Origin: Acetofilamentum sp.
Lineage (GTDB): Bacteria > Bacteroidota > Bacteroidia > Bacteroidales > JAFGUD01
Length of the DNA: 29,478 nucleotides
Assembly: GCA_020722645.1 (NCBI GenBank)
Contig: DYKL01000011.1
Location: 1-29,478, forward strand
Direction: 5' to 3'
Below, piece after piece: positions 15,171-23,623 of the stretch; the stretch's first letter is position 1, and the number at the start of each line of letters is the position of its first letter. The notes under the pieces are model-generated. The model made no database searches, had not been told where the DNA came from, and was given only the letters and a program-made list of their open reading frames with translations. Made by a program: the position numbers and the translations under genes.

Positions 15171-15796
15171 TGGAAATCAAAGTACTAAATCAACAGGGAC
15201 AGGAAACCGGTCGTTCTATTGAACTTAAAGACTCTATCTTTGCAATAGAACCTAACGACCATGCAATATATTTAGATGTGAAGCAATATCGAGCTAATGT
15301 ACGTCAAGGTACTCATAAAGCAAAAGAAAGAAACGAAATTTCAGGTAGTACAAAAAAACTCAGACGTCAGAAAGGTGGAGGAGGTGCTAGAATTGGAGAC
15401 ATAAACAGTCCATTGTTAAGAGGTGGTGCAAGAGTTTTTGGTCCAAGACCTCGTTCGTATTCTCACAAATTAAATAAAAAAATCAAACAGTTAGCACGTC
15501 GTTCTGCTTTAACTTATAAAGTTCAAAATAATCAGTTGATAGTTGTAGAAGATTTTAATTTCGAGGCTCCTAAAACAAAACAAATGTTAGAAGTTCAATC
15601 AAATTTAAAAATTAATGGTAAAAAAAATCTATTCGTTTTTAAAAATAAAAATAATAACGTATATTTGTCGTCTCGAAATTTACAGTCTACAAGTGTTGTA
15701 ACTGTCAATGAATTAAATACTTATAAGATTTTAGAAGCTCAAAATTTAGTGCTTTCTGAAAGTTCTGTAGAATTTATCAATACAATTCTAGTGTAA
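15170..15796 (+). CDS. rplD: 50S ribosomal protein L4
   Basis: A 208-residue L4, lining the peptide exit tunnel with its extended loop. The loop region holds RQKGGGGARIGD and GGARVFGPRPRSYSHKLNKK, about residues 63-105. Residue order and length match L4/UL4. It overlaps rplC by one base. In Escherichia coli L4 represses the S10 operon; a small hairpin lies directly after this gene (15809-15829), though a regulatory link is only a guess. Confidence 0.96.
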   Translation: MEIKVLNQQGQETGRSIELKDSIFAIEPNDHAIYLDVKQYRANVRQGTHKAKERNEISGSTKKLRRQKGGGGARIGDINSPLLRGGARVFGPRPRSYSHKLNKKIKQLARRSALTYKVQNNQLIVVEDFNFEAPKTKQMLEVQSNLKINGKKNLFVFKNKNNNVYLSSRNLQSTSVVTVNELNTYKILEAQNLVLSESSVEFINTILV

Positions 15797-15808
15797 AAAC
15801 AAAAATAA

Positions 15809-15829
15809 AGACATTATTTTTTAGTGTCT
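15809..15829 (+). promoter_or_regulatory. Hairpin in the rplD-rplW spacer
   Basis: AGACATTA (15809-15816) pairs with TAGTGTCT (15822-15829) over 8 bp including one G-U pair, with a 5-nt T loop. Only a weak T run follows, so it is more likely an mRNA processing or stability element, or a weak attenuator, than a full terminator. Confidence 0.4.
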
Positions 15830-15856
15830 GTTTAATGAAATAAAAATTATTAGAAA

Positions 15857-16141
15857 ATGGACGTCTTAATTAAACCAATTAATACTGAAAAAGTTACGGA
15901 TCTTGAAAAATTGAATCAATATGTTTTTATTGTTCATAAAAACGCTAACAAAATTCAAATTAAAAATGCTGTGGAAAAAGCATACAACGTAAAAGTAATT
16001 AGCGTAAATACCGTATATTACTCAGGAAAAAAAATTGAACGTTATACAAAAGCCGGATTTAGAAGAGGTAAAAAAACATCATTTAAAAAAGCTTATGTAA
16101 CTCTTGCAGATGGCGATAAAATAGATATTTTCAACAACTAA
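15857..16141 (+). CDS. rplW: 50S ribosomal protein L23
   Basis: A 94-residue L23, which sits at the tunnel exit and docks trigger factor and SRP. MDVLIKPINTEKVT at the start and the basic KAGFRRGKKTSFKKAYVTL region are typical. The length is normal for bacteria. The 60-bp spacer before it is one of the longer ones in the operon and contains the hairpin at 15809-15829. Confidence 0.96.
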   Translation: MDVLIKPINTEKVTDLEKLNQYVFIVHKNANKIQIKNAVEKAYNVKVISVNTVYYSGKKIERYTKAGFRRGKKTSFKKAYVTLADGDKIDIFNN

Positions 16142-16159
16142 TTTTGAAAAAGAAAAACA

Positions 16160-16993
16160 ATGGCAGTCAAAAATATTAAACCGACAACTCCGGGACAAAG
16201 AGGTAAAATAGCACCGGTATTCGATAATATCACAACAAATATTCCCGAAAAATCATTAACTTTCGGTATATGTAAAACCGGTGGAAGAAATAATTATGGT
16301 CGTAGAAGTTCCAGATATATTGGTGGCGGACACAAAAAAAGATTCAGAATTATTGACTTTTTACGAAACAAAAACGGTATTCCGGGAATAGTTAAAACTA
16401 TCGAATACGACCCGAACAGAAGTGCAAGAATTGCATTAATTTTCTACAAAGATGGTGAAAAAAGATATGTGATTGCACCAAAAGGTATGGAAGTAGGACA
16501 GGAAATTATTTCCGGTAAAGATGCACCTATTGAAATAGGCAACACTCTACCTTTGTCAGAAATTCCTCTTGGAACACTTATACACAATATAGAATTAACT
16601 CCGGGAAGAGGTGCTATGATTGCAAGAAGTGCAGGTACTTATGCCCAGTTGGTTGTACGTGAAGGGAAATATGCTGTTATTAAATTACCTTCCGGCGAAA
16701 CCAGAAAAATTTTAATTACTTGTAATGCTACAATCGGTTCGGTATCTAATCTTGACCACAAACTTGTAAAACACGGTAAGGCAGGTAGAAAACGTTGGCT
16801 TGGCAGACGACCAAGAACAAGAGGAGTTGCAATGAACCCTGTGGATCACCCAATGGGCGGTGGCGAAGGTAAAGCATCAGGCGGACACCCACGTTCAAGA
16901 AAAGGTTTGTACGCAAAAGGACAACCTTCAAGAAAACCGAAGAAAAATTCTGACAAGTTCATCATTGAACGAAGAAAAGCTAAAAGAAAATAA
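16160..16993 (+). CDS. rplB: 50S ribosomal protein L2
   Basis: A 277-residue L2, needed for subunit joining and peptidyl-transferase assembly. RRSSRYIGGGHKKRFR near residues 48-63 and AMNPVDHPMGGGEGKASGG near 224-242 are signatures. His230 corresponds to the conserved His229 of Escherichia coli L2. The strongly basic C-terminus is usual. It lies between rplW and rpsS with 18 and 22 bp spacers. Confidence 0.97.
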   Translation: MAVKNIKPTTPGQRGKIAPVFDNITTNIPEKSLTFGICKTGGRNNYGRRSSRYIGGGHKKRFRIIDFLRNKNGIPGIVKTIEYDPNRSARIALIFYKDGEKRYVIAPKGMEVGQEIISGKDAPIEIGNTLPLSEIPLGTLIHNIELTPGRGAMIARSAGTYAQLVVREGKYAVIKLPSGETRKILITCNATIGSVSNLDHKLVKHGKAGRKRWLGRRPRTRGVAMNPVDHPMGGGEGKASGGHPRSRKGLYAKGQPSRKPKKNSDKFIIERRKAKRK

Positions 16994-17015
16994 TTAACTT
17001 TCTAAAAAAATTAAA

Positions 17016-17288
17016 ATGAGTCGCTCACTTAAAAAAGGACCTTTTGTTGAATATAAGCTCGAAAAAAGAATTAACGAGATGAATCAATCAGGAAAGAAGC
17101 AAACCATTAAAAGTTGGTCAAGAGCTTCTATGATTACTCCTGACTTTGTAGGTCACACAATTGCAGTGCACAACGGAAACAGATTTATTCCTGTGTATGT
17201 AACAGAAAATATGGTTGGACATAAATTAGGCGAATTTGCAGCAACCAGAACTTTCCGTGGACACGCTGACAAGAAAAAGAAAAAGTAA
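17016..17288 (+). CDS. rpsS: 30S ribosomal protein S19
   Basis: A 90-residue S19 that binds 16S rRNA in the head with S13. The start MSRSLKKGPFVEYKLEKRI and the HNGNRFIPVYVTENMVGHKLG region identify it. The C-terminal KKKKK tail is short. The order rplB-rpsS-rplV is conserved. Confidence 0.97.
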   Translation: MSRSLKKGPFVEYKLEKRINEMNQSGKKQTIKSWSRASMITPDFVGHTIAVHNGNRFIPVYVTENMVGHKLGEFAATRTFRGHADKKKKK

Positions 17289-17323
17289 GTTAAATAAAGC
17301 GGTATAGCATAAAATATATCAAA

Positions 17324-17740
17324 ATGGGAAAAAGAAAAAAACAAAGTGCTCTTAAGTTAAAAGAGCAACGTAGCCAACAAAACTACGCAATATTAAGAAA
17401 CAGTCCTGTTTCTCCTAGAAAAATGAGACTTGTGGCAGATATTATCCGTGGCAAAGATGTTGAAGCAGCTCTTAACATACTAACTTATACCCATAAAGAT
17501 GCGGCTGTAAGGATAAAAAAATTATTGCTTTCTGCAATATCAAACTGGGAACAAAAAAATGATAACTCAGAACTTTCTGTCTCTGATTTGTATATAAAAA
17601 CTGTTGCCGTTGATCAATCCAGAACTTTGAAAAGAATAAGTCCTAGTGCACAGGGTAGAGCATTCAGAATTCGTAAACGTTCTAACCACGTTACAATTAA
17701 TCTTGATACTAAAAAAATTGAAGAACAACAACAAAATTAA
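17324..17740 (+). CDS. rplV: 50S ribosomal protein L22
   Basis: A 138-residue L22, with a long beta hairpin in the exit tunnel that affects macrolide binding. SPRKMRLVADIIRGK and the C-terminal segments RTLKRISPSAQGRAFRIRKR and SNHVTI are diagnostic. It has a somewhat extended N-terminus (MGKRKKQSALKLKEQRSQQN) compared with Escherichia coli L22, common in this phylum. Confidence 0.96.
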   Translation: MGKRKKQSALKLKEQRSQQNYAILRNSPVSPRKMRLVADIIRGKDVEAALNILTYTHKDAAVRIKKLLLSAISNWEQKNDNSELSVSDLYIKTVAVDQSRTLKRISPSAQGRAFRIRKRSNHVTINLDTKKIEEQQQN

Positions 17741-17749
17741 CATAACAGA

Positions 17750-18451
17750 ATGGGACAAAAGGTAAATCCAATTAGTAACAGACTCGGCTATATAAGAGGT
17801 TGGGATTCCAACTGGTTTGGTGGTAAAAACTACGCCGATAATATTGTCGAAGATAACAAAATTCGAAAATACTTAAATATTCGTCTTGCAAAAGCTAATA
17901 TTTCCAGAATTATTATCGAAAGAACCGTTAAACTTATCACTGTTACTATTAACACAGCACGCCCCGGAATTATTATCGGTAAAGGCGGAAAAGAAGTTGA
18001 TAAACTGAAAGAAGAGCTTAAAAAAATTACAAGTGATAAAGAAGTTCAGGTTAATATTCTTGAAGTTAAACGTCCTGAATTAGACGCTTTAATAGTTGGA
18101 AATACAATAGCCAGACAAATTGAAGGTCGTATTGCTTATCGTAGAGCTATCAAAAATGCGATTTCTTCTACTTTAAGAATGGGCGCTCTTGGTATTAAAG
18201 TACAGGCTGCCGGAAGACTTAACGGCGTAGAAATGGCTCGTACTGAAACTTACAAAGAAGGAAGAACACCATTACATACTTTCAGAGCAAATATCGACTT
18301 TGCAAATGTCGAAGCTAACACAAAAGTTGGAAAAATCGGTATCAAAATCTGGATTTTCAAAGGTGAAGTTTACGGTCGTCCCGACTTATCGCCTGATGTT
18401 AACAAAAAAATTCAACAAAAGAAAACAACCAGAAGAAAAAAACGTAATTAA
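17750..18451 (+). CDS. rpsC: 30S ribosomal protein S3
   Basis: A 233-residue S3, part of the mRNA entry channel with helicase activity. It starts MGQKVNPISNRLGYIRGW. A KH domain carries the GKGG loop at residues 77-80, and the C-terminal S3 domain follows with GRLNGVEMARTE. The tail is basic. It begins 9 bp after rplV. Confidence 0.97.
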   Translation: MGQKVNPISNRLGYIRGWDSNWFGGKNYADNIVEDNKIRKYLNIRLAKANISRIIIERTVKLITVTINTARPGIIIGKGGKEVDKLKEELKKITSDKEVQVNILEVKRPELDALIVGNTIARQIEGRIAYRRAIKNAISSTLRMGALGIKVQAAGRLNGVEMARTETYKEGRTPLHTFRANIDFANVEANTKVGKIGIKIWIFKGEVYGRPDLSPDVNKKIQQKKTTRRKKRN

Positions 18452-18472
18452 TAATTTTCTAATTATACGAAG

Positions 18473-18892
18473 ATGTTACAACCAAAAAAATTAAAATACA
18501 GAAAGCCGCAGAAAGGGAAAATGAAAGGGAATGCGAATCGAGGTCATCAATTGGCTTTTGGTGATTTTGGTCTGAAAACCTTAGAAGAAGCATGGATTTC
18601 TGCTCGTCAAATTGAAGCGGCTCGTCAGGCTCTTACCAGATATATGAAACGTCAAGGTAAAACTTGGATTAGAATATTCCCTGATAAACCTATTACCAAA
18701 AAACCAGCCGAAGTCCGTATGGGAAAAGGTAAAGGTGACATTTTTCAATATGTTGCAAGAGTTAATCCCGGAAGAGTTATGTTCGAAATTGAAGGTGTTT
18801 CATTAGAAATTGCAAAAGAAGCTCTTATGCTTGCAGCTCAAAAATTACCGGTAAGTACCAGTTTTATTGTACGCCGCGATTATGTTGAATAA
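18473..18892 (+). CDS. rplP: 50S ribosomal protein L16
   Basis: A 139-residue L16, which contacts the A and P site tRNA elbows. It begins MLQPKKLKYRKPQKGKMKG. The conserved PAEVRMGKGKGD holds Arg82, equivalent to the hydroxylated Arg81 in Escherichia coli. Length is normal. It lies between rpsC and rpmC as expected. Confidence 0.97.
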   Translation: MLQPKKLKYRKPQKGKMKGNANRGHQLAFGDFGLKTLEEAWISARQIEAARQALTRYMKRQGKTWIRIFPDKPITKKPAEVRMGKGKGDIFQYVARVNPGRVMFEIEGVSLEIAKEALMLAAQKLPVSTSFIVRRDYVE

Positions 18893-18912
18893 ATTATTAA
18901 ATCAATAAATAG

Positions 18913-19122
18913 ATGAAAAATACTGAAATAAGAGAATTACCAACAAAAGAGCTTGTAGAAATGATTGAAGAACAAAAATCTAAAATGTACAATCTCAGAG
19001 CAACACACGCTATCAGTAAAATTGAACAAACTCACTTACTGAAATCGACAAAAAGATTAATTGCACGATTGAAAACAGAACTTACAAAAAGACAAGCTCA
19101 CGATCAACTTCAAAACAGTTAA
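18913..19122 (+). CDS. rpmC: 50S ribosomal protein L29
   Basis: A 69-residue two-helix L29 beside L23 at the tunnel exit. MKNTEIRELPTKELVEMIEE and the second helix KSTKRLIARLKTELTKRQ match the family. Only 5 bp separate it from rpsQ. Confidence 0.95.
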   Translation: MKNTEIRELPTKELVEMIEEQKSKMYNLRATHAISKIEQTHLLKSTKRLIARLKTELTKRQAHDQLQNS

Positions 19123-19127
19123 TAAAA

Positions 19128-19388
19128 ATGGAAACAAAAAGAAATTTACGTAAACAACGTATCGGCATTGTAGTTGGTACAAGTATGAATAAAACCGTAA
19201 AAGTTGAAGTTACAACTAAAATGAAACACGAAAAATACGGAAAATTTATTATGCGCAAAAAAAGATATCTTGCTCATGATGAAGAAAATACTTGCAACGA
19301 AGGCGATACAGTTAGAATTATGGAAACACGCCCTTTAAGCAAACTTAAAAGATGGCGATTAGTAGAAATCATTGAAAGAGCTAAATAA
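19128..19388 (+). CDS. rpsQ: 30S ribosomal protein S17
   Basis: An 86-residue OB-fold protein that binds the 5' domain of 16S rRNA early in assembly. RKQRIGIVVGTSMNKTVKVE at the start, then the EGDTVRIMETRPLSKLKRWR segment, identify S17. The next start codon (rplN) lies 2 bp after its stop codon. Confidence 0.96.
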   Translation: METKRNLRKQRIGIVVGTSMNKTVKVEVTTKMKHEKYGKFIMRKKRYLAHDEENTCNEGDTVRIMETRPLSKLKRWRLVEIIERAK

Positions 19389-19390
19389 TT

Positions 19391-19756
19391 ATGATACAAA
19401 AAGAATCAAGATTAATGGTTGCAGACAACTCCGGTGCAAAAGAAGTTCTATGTATTGGAATTTTAGGAGGTACTAAAAAAAGATACGCTTCTGTCGGAGA
19501 TCTTATTGTCGTTACAGTTAAAAGCGCTGCTCCAAACGGAGAAGCCAAAAAAAGTATGGTAACAAGAGCGGTTGTTGTCAGAACTAAAAAAGAAATCCGT
19601 CGTACTGATGGTTCTTATATTCGTTTTGATGATAATGCTTGCGTATTATTAAATAATACCGGTGAAATCAGAGGTACTCGTATTTTTGGTCCTATTCCAA
19701 GAGAAATGAGAAAAGGATATATGAAAATAGTATCTTTGGCTGCCGAAGTAATATAA
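19391..19756 (+). CDS. rplN: 50S ribosomal protein L14
   Basis: A 121-residue L14 located at the subunit interface, and the docking site of the RsfS silencing factor. MIQKESRLMVADNSGAKEV and the TRAVVVRTKKEIRRTDGSYI region are signatures. The normal length and 2-bp distance from rpsQ support the chosen ATG. Confidence 0.97.
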   Translation: MIQKESRLMVADNSGAKEVLCIGILGGTKKRYASVGDLIVVTVKSAAPNGEAKKSMVTRAVVVRTKKEIRRTDGSYIRFDDNACVLLNNTGEIRGTRIFGPIPREMRKGYMKIVSLAAEVI

Positions 19757-19778
19757 TTTTAAAACAGCTTAAAAAGAT

Positions 19779-20105
19779 ATGACAAAGCTCAAAATCAAAA
19801 AAGGAGATATTGTTTTCGTCAGAAGCGGAAACGACAAAGATAAAAGAGGAAGAGTTCTGAGAGTATTCCCCGATAAAAATCTTGCTATTGTTGAAGGTAT
19901 TAACATTGTACATAAACACAAAAAATCAAGAAAAAAAGAAGGCGAATCTAACATCGAAAAATCAGAAGCTCCGATTCACATCTGCAAATTGCAAGTTATT
20001 TGTCCTGAAACTGATAAACCTACTAGAGTAGGAAAACGTTTGAACAAGGACGGAAAATTAGTAAGATATTCAAAAAAATCACCTAATAAAGTGGAGATTA
20101 AGTAA
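19779..20105 (+). CDS. rplX: 50S ribosomal protein L24
   Basis: A 108-residue L24, an assembly initiator for the large subunit. A KOW motif is at the N-terminus (KIKKGDIVFVRSGNDKDKRG), followed by VEGINIVHKHKK. Its stop codon overlaps the rplE start by one base (TAATG), suggesting coupled translation. Confidence 0.96.
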   Translation: MTKLKIKKGDIVFVRSGNDKDKRGRVLRVFPDKNLAIVEGINIVHKHKKSRKKEGESNIEKSEAPIHICKLQVICPETDKPTRVGKRLNKDGKLVRYSKKSPNKVEIK

Positions 20106-20656
20106 TGAAAGGTTATATCCCAAACTACAAGAAAAAATATGTAGAAGTTGTGCGACCTGCATTAAAAGAAAAACGCAACTATAAGTCTATAATGCAAGTA
20201 CCACGTATCGAAAAAATTATTGTCAACCAAGGACTTGGTGTTGCTCTTAATGACAAAAAATTTATTGACAAAGGTTTAGACGAATTATCTTCAATTACCG
20301 GACAAAAAGCTATTGCTACTGTCTCTAAAAGAGATATTTCTAACTTTAAACTTAGAAAAGGCAGAGAAATTGGTGCTAAAGTTACCCTGAGAGGAAAAAT
20401 TATGTACGAATTCCTCGAAAGATTGATTTCTTCTGCAATACCTCGTATCAAGGACTTTAATGGTCTGAGAACCAAACTTGACGGTTATGGAAACTATACA
20501 TTAGGTATAGAAGAACAAATCATTTTCCCTGAAATTGAAATTGAAAAAGTTCTTAAAATATCAGGTATGAACATAACCATAGTAACAAATACAAATTCAG
20601 ACGAAGAAGCTTTCGCTCTTTTAAAAGAATTTGGGTTTCCATTCAAGAAAAATTAA
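20105..20656 (+). CDS. rplE: 50S ribosomal protein L5
   Basis: A 183-residue L5, which binds 5S rRNA and forms a bridge to S13. VPRIEKIIVNQGLGVALND and the RGKIMYEFLERLISSAIPRI region are diagnostic. Length is normal. It overlaps rplX by one base. Confidence 0.97.
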   Translation: MKGYIPNYKKKYVEVVRPALKEKRNYKSIMQVPRIEKIIVNQGLGVALNDKKFIDKGLDELSSITGQKAIATVSKRDISNFKLRKGREIGAKVTLRGKIMYEFLERLISSAIPRIKDFNGLRTKLDGYGNYTLGIEEQIIFPEIEIEKVLKISGMNITIVTNTNSDEEAFALLKEFGFPFKKN

Positions 20657-20675
20657 CAGGCGTAAAATATAAATT

Positions 20676-20963
20676 ATGGCAAAAGAATCAATGAAAGCCA
20701 GAGAAGTCAAAAGACTAAGGCTTATAAACAAATATGCAGAAAAAAGATTAGAACTCAAAAAAAGAGTTAAAGAAGGTGATAATGAAGCTATGATTGCACT
20801 TCAAAAATTACCTAGAAATTCTTCTTACATAAGAACAAGAAATCGTTGCAAACTTTCGGGACGTCCACGTGGATATATGCGTCAATTTGGAATCAGCAGA
20901 ATTAATTTTCGCGAAATGGCTTCAAATGGATTAATACCCGGAATTAAAAAAGCAAGTTGGTAA
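20676..20963 (+). CDS. rpsN: 30S ribosomal protein S14, zinc-independent form
   Basis: A 95-residue S14 of the small-subunit head. The N-terminus MAKESMKAREVKRLRL is typical of Bacteroidota. RTRNRCKLSGRPRGYMRQF and the final KKASW are family marks. Only one cysteine is present, so it is the zinc-independent (C-minus) form. Confidence 0.96.
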   Translation: MAKESMKAREVKRLRLINKYAEKRLELKKRVKEGDNEAMIALQKLPRNSSYIRTRNRCKLSGRPRGYMRQFGISRINFREMASNGLIPGIKKASW

Positions 20964-20991
20964 ATATAAATATAATTAAAAAAAATAGAAT

Positions 20992-21390
20992 ATGTACACA
21001 GATCCAATTGCTGACTACCTTACTCGTCTAAGAAACGCTATAAAAGCAGGACACAAAGTTGTTGAAATACCTGCTTCGAAAATGAAACAAAGAATAACCG
21101 AAATTCTTTTTGACAAAGGGTATATTTTGAGCTACAAATTTATTGATTCAAAACCTCAGGGTTCTATCAAAATTGCTCTTAAATACCATCCGGTTACAAA
21201 AAATCCCGCTATCACTTATTTAAGCAGAATCAGCCGACCGGGTCTAAGAAAATACGTTAATAGTGAAGAAATTCCACGCGTTCTTAACGGTCTTGGTATA
21301 GCTATTATCTCTACTTCCAAAGGAGTTATGTCCGATAAAGAAGCAAGAGCAGAAAAAATTGGTGGCGAAGTAATTTGCTACGTTTATTAA
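20992..21390 (+). CDS. rpsH: 30S ribosomal protein S8
   Basis: A 132-residue S8, which binds the central 16S domain; in Escherichia coli it represses the spc operon. DPIADYLTRLRNAIKAGH at the start and ISTSKGVMSDKEARAEKIGG near the end identify it. Its position after rpsN is conserved. Confidence 0.97.
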   Translation: MYTDPIADYLTRLRNAIKAGHKVVEIPASKMKQRITEILFDKGYILSYKFIDSKPQGSIKIALKYHPVTKNPAITYLSRISRPGLRKYVNSEEIPRVLNGLGIAIISTSKGVMSDKEARAEKIGGEVICYVY

Positions 21391-21409
21391 TCTTTAAAGG
21401 AATAAAACA

Positions 21410-21961
21410 ATGTCAAGAATAGGAAAATTACCCATAAATATTCCGCAAGGTGTTGATATTAAAATTCAAGACAACAAAATTACTGTTAAGGGGGAATTAG
21501 GACAACTTAGTCAAAAACTGCACCCTGATTTAATCATCGAAAATGAGAATAATCAGCTAGTCCTGAAACGCCCAACTGACAGTAAAGAACACAGGTCAAT
21601 GCACGGATTATACAGATCATTAATCAATAATATGATTGTTGGCGTATCCGAAGGATTCAAAATAGTTCTTGAAATGGTTGGTGTTGGCTACAAAGCCAAT
21701 GTTAATGGTCAGGTATTGGAAATGTCATTAGGCTTTTCTCACGACCTGTTTTTCGAACTACCTCCAGAAGTTAAAGTAGAAGCAGCTCAAGAAAAAAGAG
21801 CAAACCCGATTGTTACTCTTACATCTTTTGATAAACAACTTTTGGGACAGGTTGTGGCTAAGATCAGATCTTACAGATTACCTGAACCATACAAAGGAAA
21901 AGGTATCAAATTTCAAAACGAAGTTATTCGTCGTAAACAAGGTAAAACAGCTGCTAAATAA
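21410..21961 (+). CDS. rplF: 50S ribosomal protein L6
   Basis: A 183-residue L6 with two similar domains, located near the factor-binding site. MSRIGKLPINIPQGVDI and, in the second domain, PEPYKGKGIKFQNEVIRRKQGK are signatures. It is one of the few genes here with a purine-rich AAAGGAA stretch upstream of the ATG. Confidence 0.97.
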   Translation: MSRIGKLPINIPQGVDIKIQDNKITVKGELGQLSQKLHPDLIIENENNQLVLKRPTDSKEHRSMHGLYRSLINNMIVGVSEGFKIVLEMVGVGYKANVNGQVLEMSLGFSHDLFFELPPEVKVEAAQEKRANPIVTLTSFDKQLLGQVVAKIRSYRLPEPYKGKGIKFQNEVIRRKQGKTAAK

Positions 21962-21991
21962 TAATTTTACTAATTTTTTAAATTTAGAAAA

Positions 21992-22354
21992 ATGGCACTC
22001 GATAAAAGAACTCGTAGAATTAAAGTCAAAGCAAGAATCCGAAAAAATATCAGCGGAACAACAGAAAAACCCCGCGTATCTGTTTTTAGAAGCAACAAAC
22101 ATATTTACGCTCAGGTTATTGATGATATAAGTAAAAAGACATTACTATCAGCTTGTACAAAAAATAAAGAAATAGCTGAAAAACTTCAAGGTCTTAACAA
22201 AACTCAGCAAGCCGAGTTGGTTGGAAAATCTTTAGCTCAAAAAGCTTTGAACACAAACATTAAAAATGTTGTGTTTGACCGTAGCGGTTACAAATACCAC
22301 GGAAGAGTTAAAGCATTGGCAGAAGGTGCAAGAAAAGGCGGCTTAATTTTTTAA
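21992..22354 (+). CDS. rplR: 50S ribosomal protein L18
   Basis: A 120-residue L18 that binds 5S rRNA with L5. The segments RTRRIKVKARIRKNISG, KPRVSVFRSNKHIYAQVIDD and FDRSGYKYHGRVKALAEGAR are typical. An overlapping open frame in another phase (21810-22130) is a shadow of rplF/rplR. Confidence 0.96.
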   Translation: MALDKRTRRIKVKARIRKNISGTTEKPRVSVFRSNKHIYAQVIDDISKKTLLSACTKNKEIAEKLQGLNKTQQAELVGKSLAQKALNTNIKNVVFDRSGYKYHGRVKALAEGARKGGLIF

Positions 22355-22379
22355 TCTTTAAATATTACAATTAAACAAT

Positions 22380-22895
22380 ATGGCAAATAATATTCGCAGA
22401 GTTAAAGTTAGCGATATCGACCTTAAAGAAAGGGTAGTAGATATTAGAAGAGTAACTAAAGTTACTAAAGGTGGACGTACTTTCAGTTTTTCTGCAATTG
22501 TAGTTGTCGGCAACGAAAAAGATATAGTTGGTTTTGGACAAGGTAAAGCAGGTGAAGTGAATACAGCTATCTCGAAAGCGGTTGAACAAGCTAAGAAAAA
22601 CTTAATAAAAGTTATTGTTCACAAAGGAACAATTCCTCATGAACAAGAAGCCAGATTTTGCGGTGCTCACGTAGTTATTAGACCTGCATCAGGCGGTACT
22701 GGTGTTAAAGCTGGGAACGCAATGCGTGCCGTACTTGAAAGTGCTGGAATAACTGACGTACTTGCAAGTTCAAAGGCATCTTCAAATCCTCACAATGTTG
22801 TTAAAGCAACTTTTAAGGCATTGACGCTCTTAAGAGACGTTCGCTCAATTGCTCAACAAAGAGGTATTTCTATCGAAAAAGTTTTTAACGGATAA
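22380..22895 (+). CDS. rpsE: 30S ribosomal protein S5
   Basis: A 171-residue S5, involved in decoding fidelity and mRNA unwinding at the entry channel. The N-terminal double-stranded-RNA-binding fold holds TKGGRTFSFSAIVVVGN and GFGQGKAGEVNTAISKAVE. The C-terminal domain has PASGGTGVKAGNAMRAVLE and AGITDVLAS. It lies 10 bp before rpmD. Confidence 0.97.
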   Translation: MANNIRRVKVSDIDLKERVVDIRRVTKVTKGGRTFSFSAIVVVGNEKDIVGFGQGKAGEVNTAISKAVEQAKKNLIKVIVHKGTIPHEQEARFCGAHVVIRPASGGTGVKAGNAMRAVLESAGITDVLASSKASSNPHNVVKATFKALTLLRDVRSIAQQRGISIEKVFNG

Positions 22896-22905
22896 GAATT
22901 TAACT

Positions 22906-23088
22906 ATGGATAAAGTTAAAATTACATTAGTAAAAAGCATTATAGGTGCTACTAAAAGACAAAAAAGAACTGTCGAAGCACTTGGCTTGAAAAAATTAAA
23001 TTCTTGTGTTGAACAGCAAAATACACCTGTTATTAATGGCATGGTAAAAAAAGTTCAACATTTAGTTAAAGTAGAAAAAATCGGTTAA
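22906..23088 (+). CDS. rpmD: 50S ribosomal protein L30
   Basis: A 60-residue L30. The frame is open further upstream, to an ATG at 22849, but the protein begins properly at MDKVKITLVKSIIGATKRQK (22906). The longer version would overlap rpsE and add 19 unrelated residues. GLKKLNSCVEQQNTPVINGM matches the second half of the family. Confidence 0.95.
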   Translation: MDKVKITLVKSIIGATKRQKRTVEALGLKKLNSCVEQQNTPVINGMVKKVQHLVKVEKIG

Positions 23089-23153
23089 TTTAAATTAATT
23101 GAAAATACTCCTTTTAAAAAGTAGTATAGTATTAAAAAGTAAAATTTAGAACA

Positions 23154-23606
23154 ATGGATTTAAGTAATTTAAAACCTGCTAAAGGTTCAAGAAAACCAAG
23201 AAAAAGAATTGCTCGTGGCGAAGGAAGCGGTCACGGAGGAACTTCTACAAGAGGACACAAAGGAGCAAAATCACGCTCAGGTTACAGCAAAAAAATTGGG
23301 TTTGAAGGTGGACAAATGCCTCTTATCAGAAGAGCTCCTAAATTTGGTTTCAAAAATAAAAACAGAGTTGAATTTAAAGCTATTAATATTTCAACTATCG
23401 AAAAAATTGCAGTCGAAAATAATTTGTCTGAAATAGATTTTATTGTTTTGAAATCAAAAGGGGTAGTCTCTAAAAACGATAAAGTGAAAATACTTGGGAA
23501 AGGTCAACTAACTAAAAAAGTAGTTGTTAAAGCTCACTCTTTTTCCAAAACCGCAATCGAAGCTATTGAAAAAAATGGCGGTCAAGCAATAATTGTTGAA
23601 AAGTAA
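23154..23606 (+). CDS. rplO: 50S ribosomal protein L15
   Basis: A 150-residue L15, a late-assembling large-subunit protein. The glycine- and arginine-rich N-terminus (RGEGSGHGGTSTRGHKGAKS) followed by GFEGGQMPLIRRAPKFGFKN is diagnostic. The 65-bp spacer before it has partly complementary AATACT and AGTATT blocks, too weak to call a terminator. Confidence 0.97.
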   Translation: MDLSNLKPAKGSRKPRKRIARGEGSGHGGTSTRGHKGAKSRSGYSKKIGFEGGQMPLIRRAPKFGFKNKNRVEFKAINISTIEKIAVENNLSEIDFIVLKSKGVVSKNDKVKILGKGQLTKKVVVKAHSFSKTAIEAIEKNGGQAIIVEK

Positions 23607-23623
23607 AAAATACTAAAATTCAG

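Noticed and set aside
21810..22130. Overlapping plus-strand frame across rplF and rplR
   Set aside because: It overlaps two secure ribosomal protein genes in another phase and has no family resemblance.
22849..22905. Extended N-terminus of rpmD
   Set aside because: It overlaps the end of rpsE and adds residues not found in L30; the ATG at 22906 fits the family start.
23089..23153. Terminator in the rpmD-rplO spacer
   Set aside because: AATACT and AGTATT can pair, but the enclosed stem is weak and A/T only, with no T run after it.
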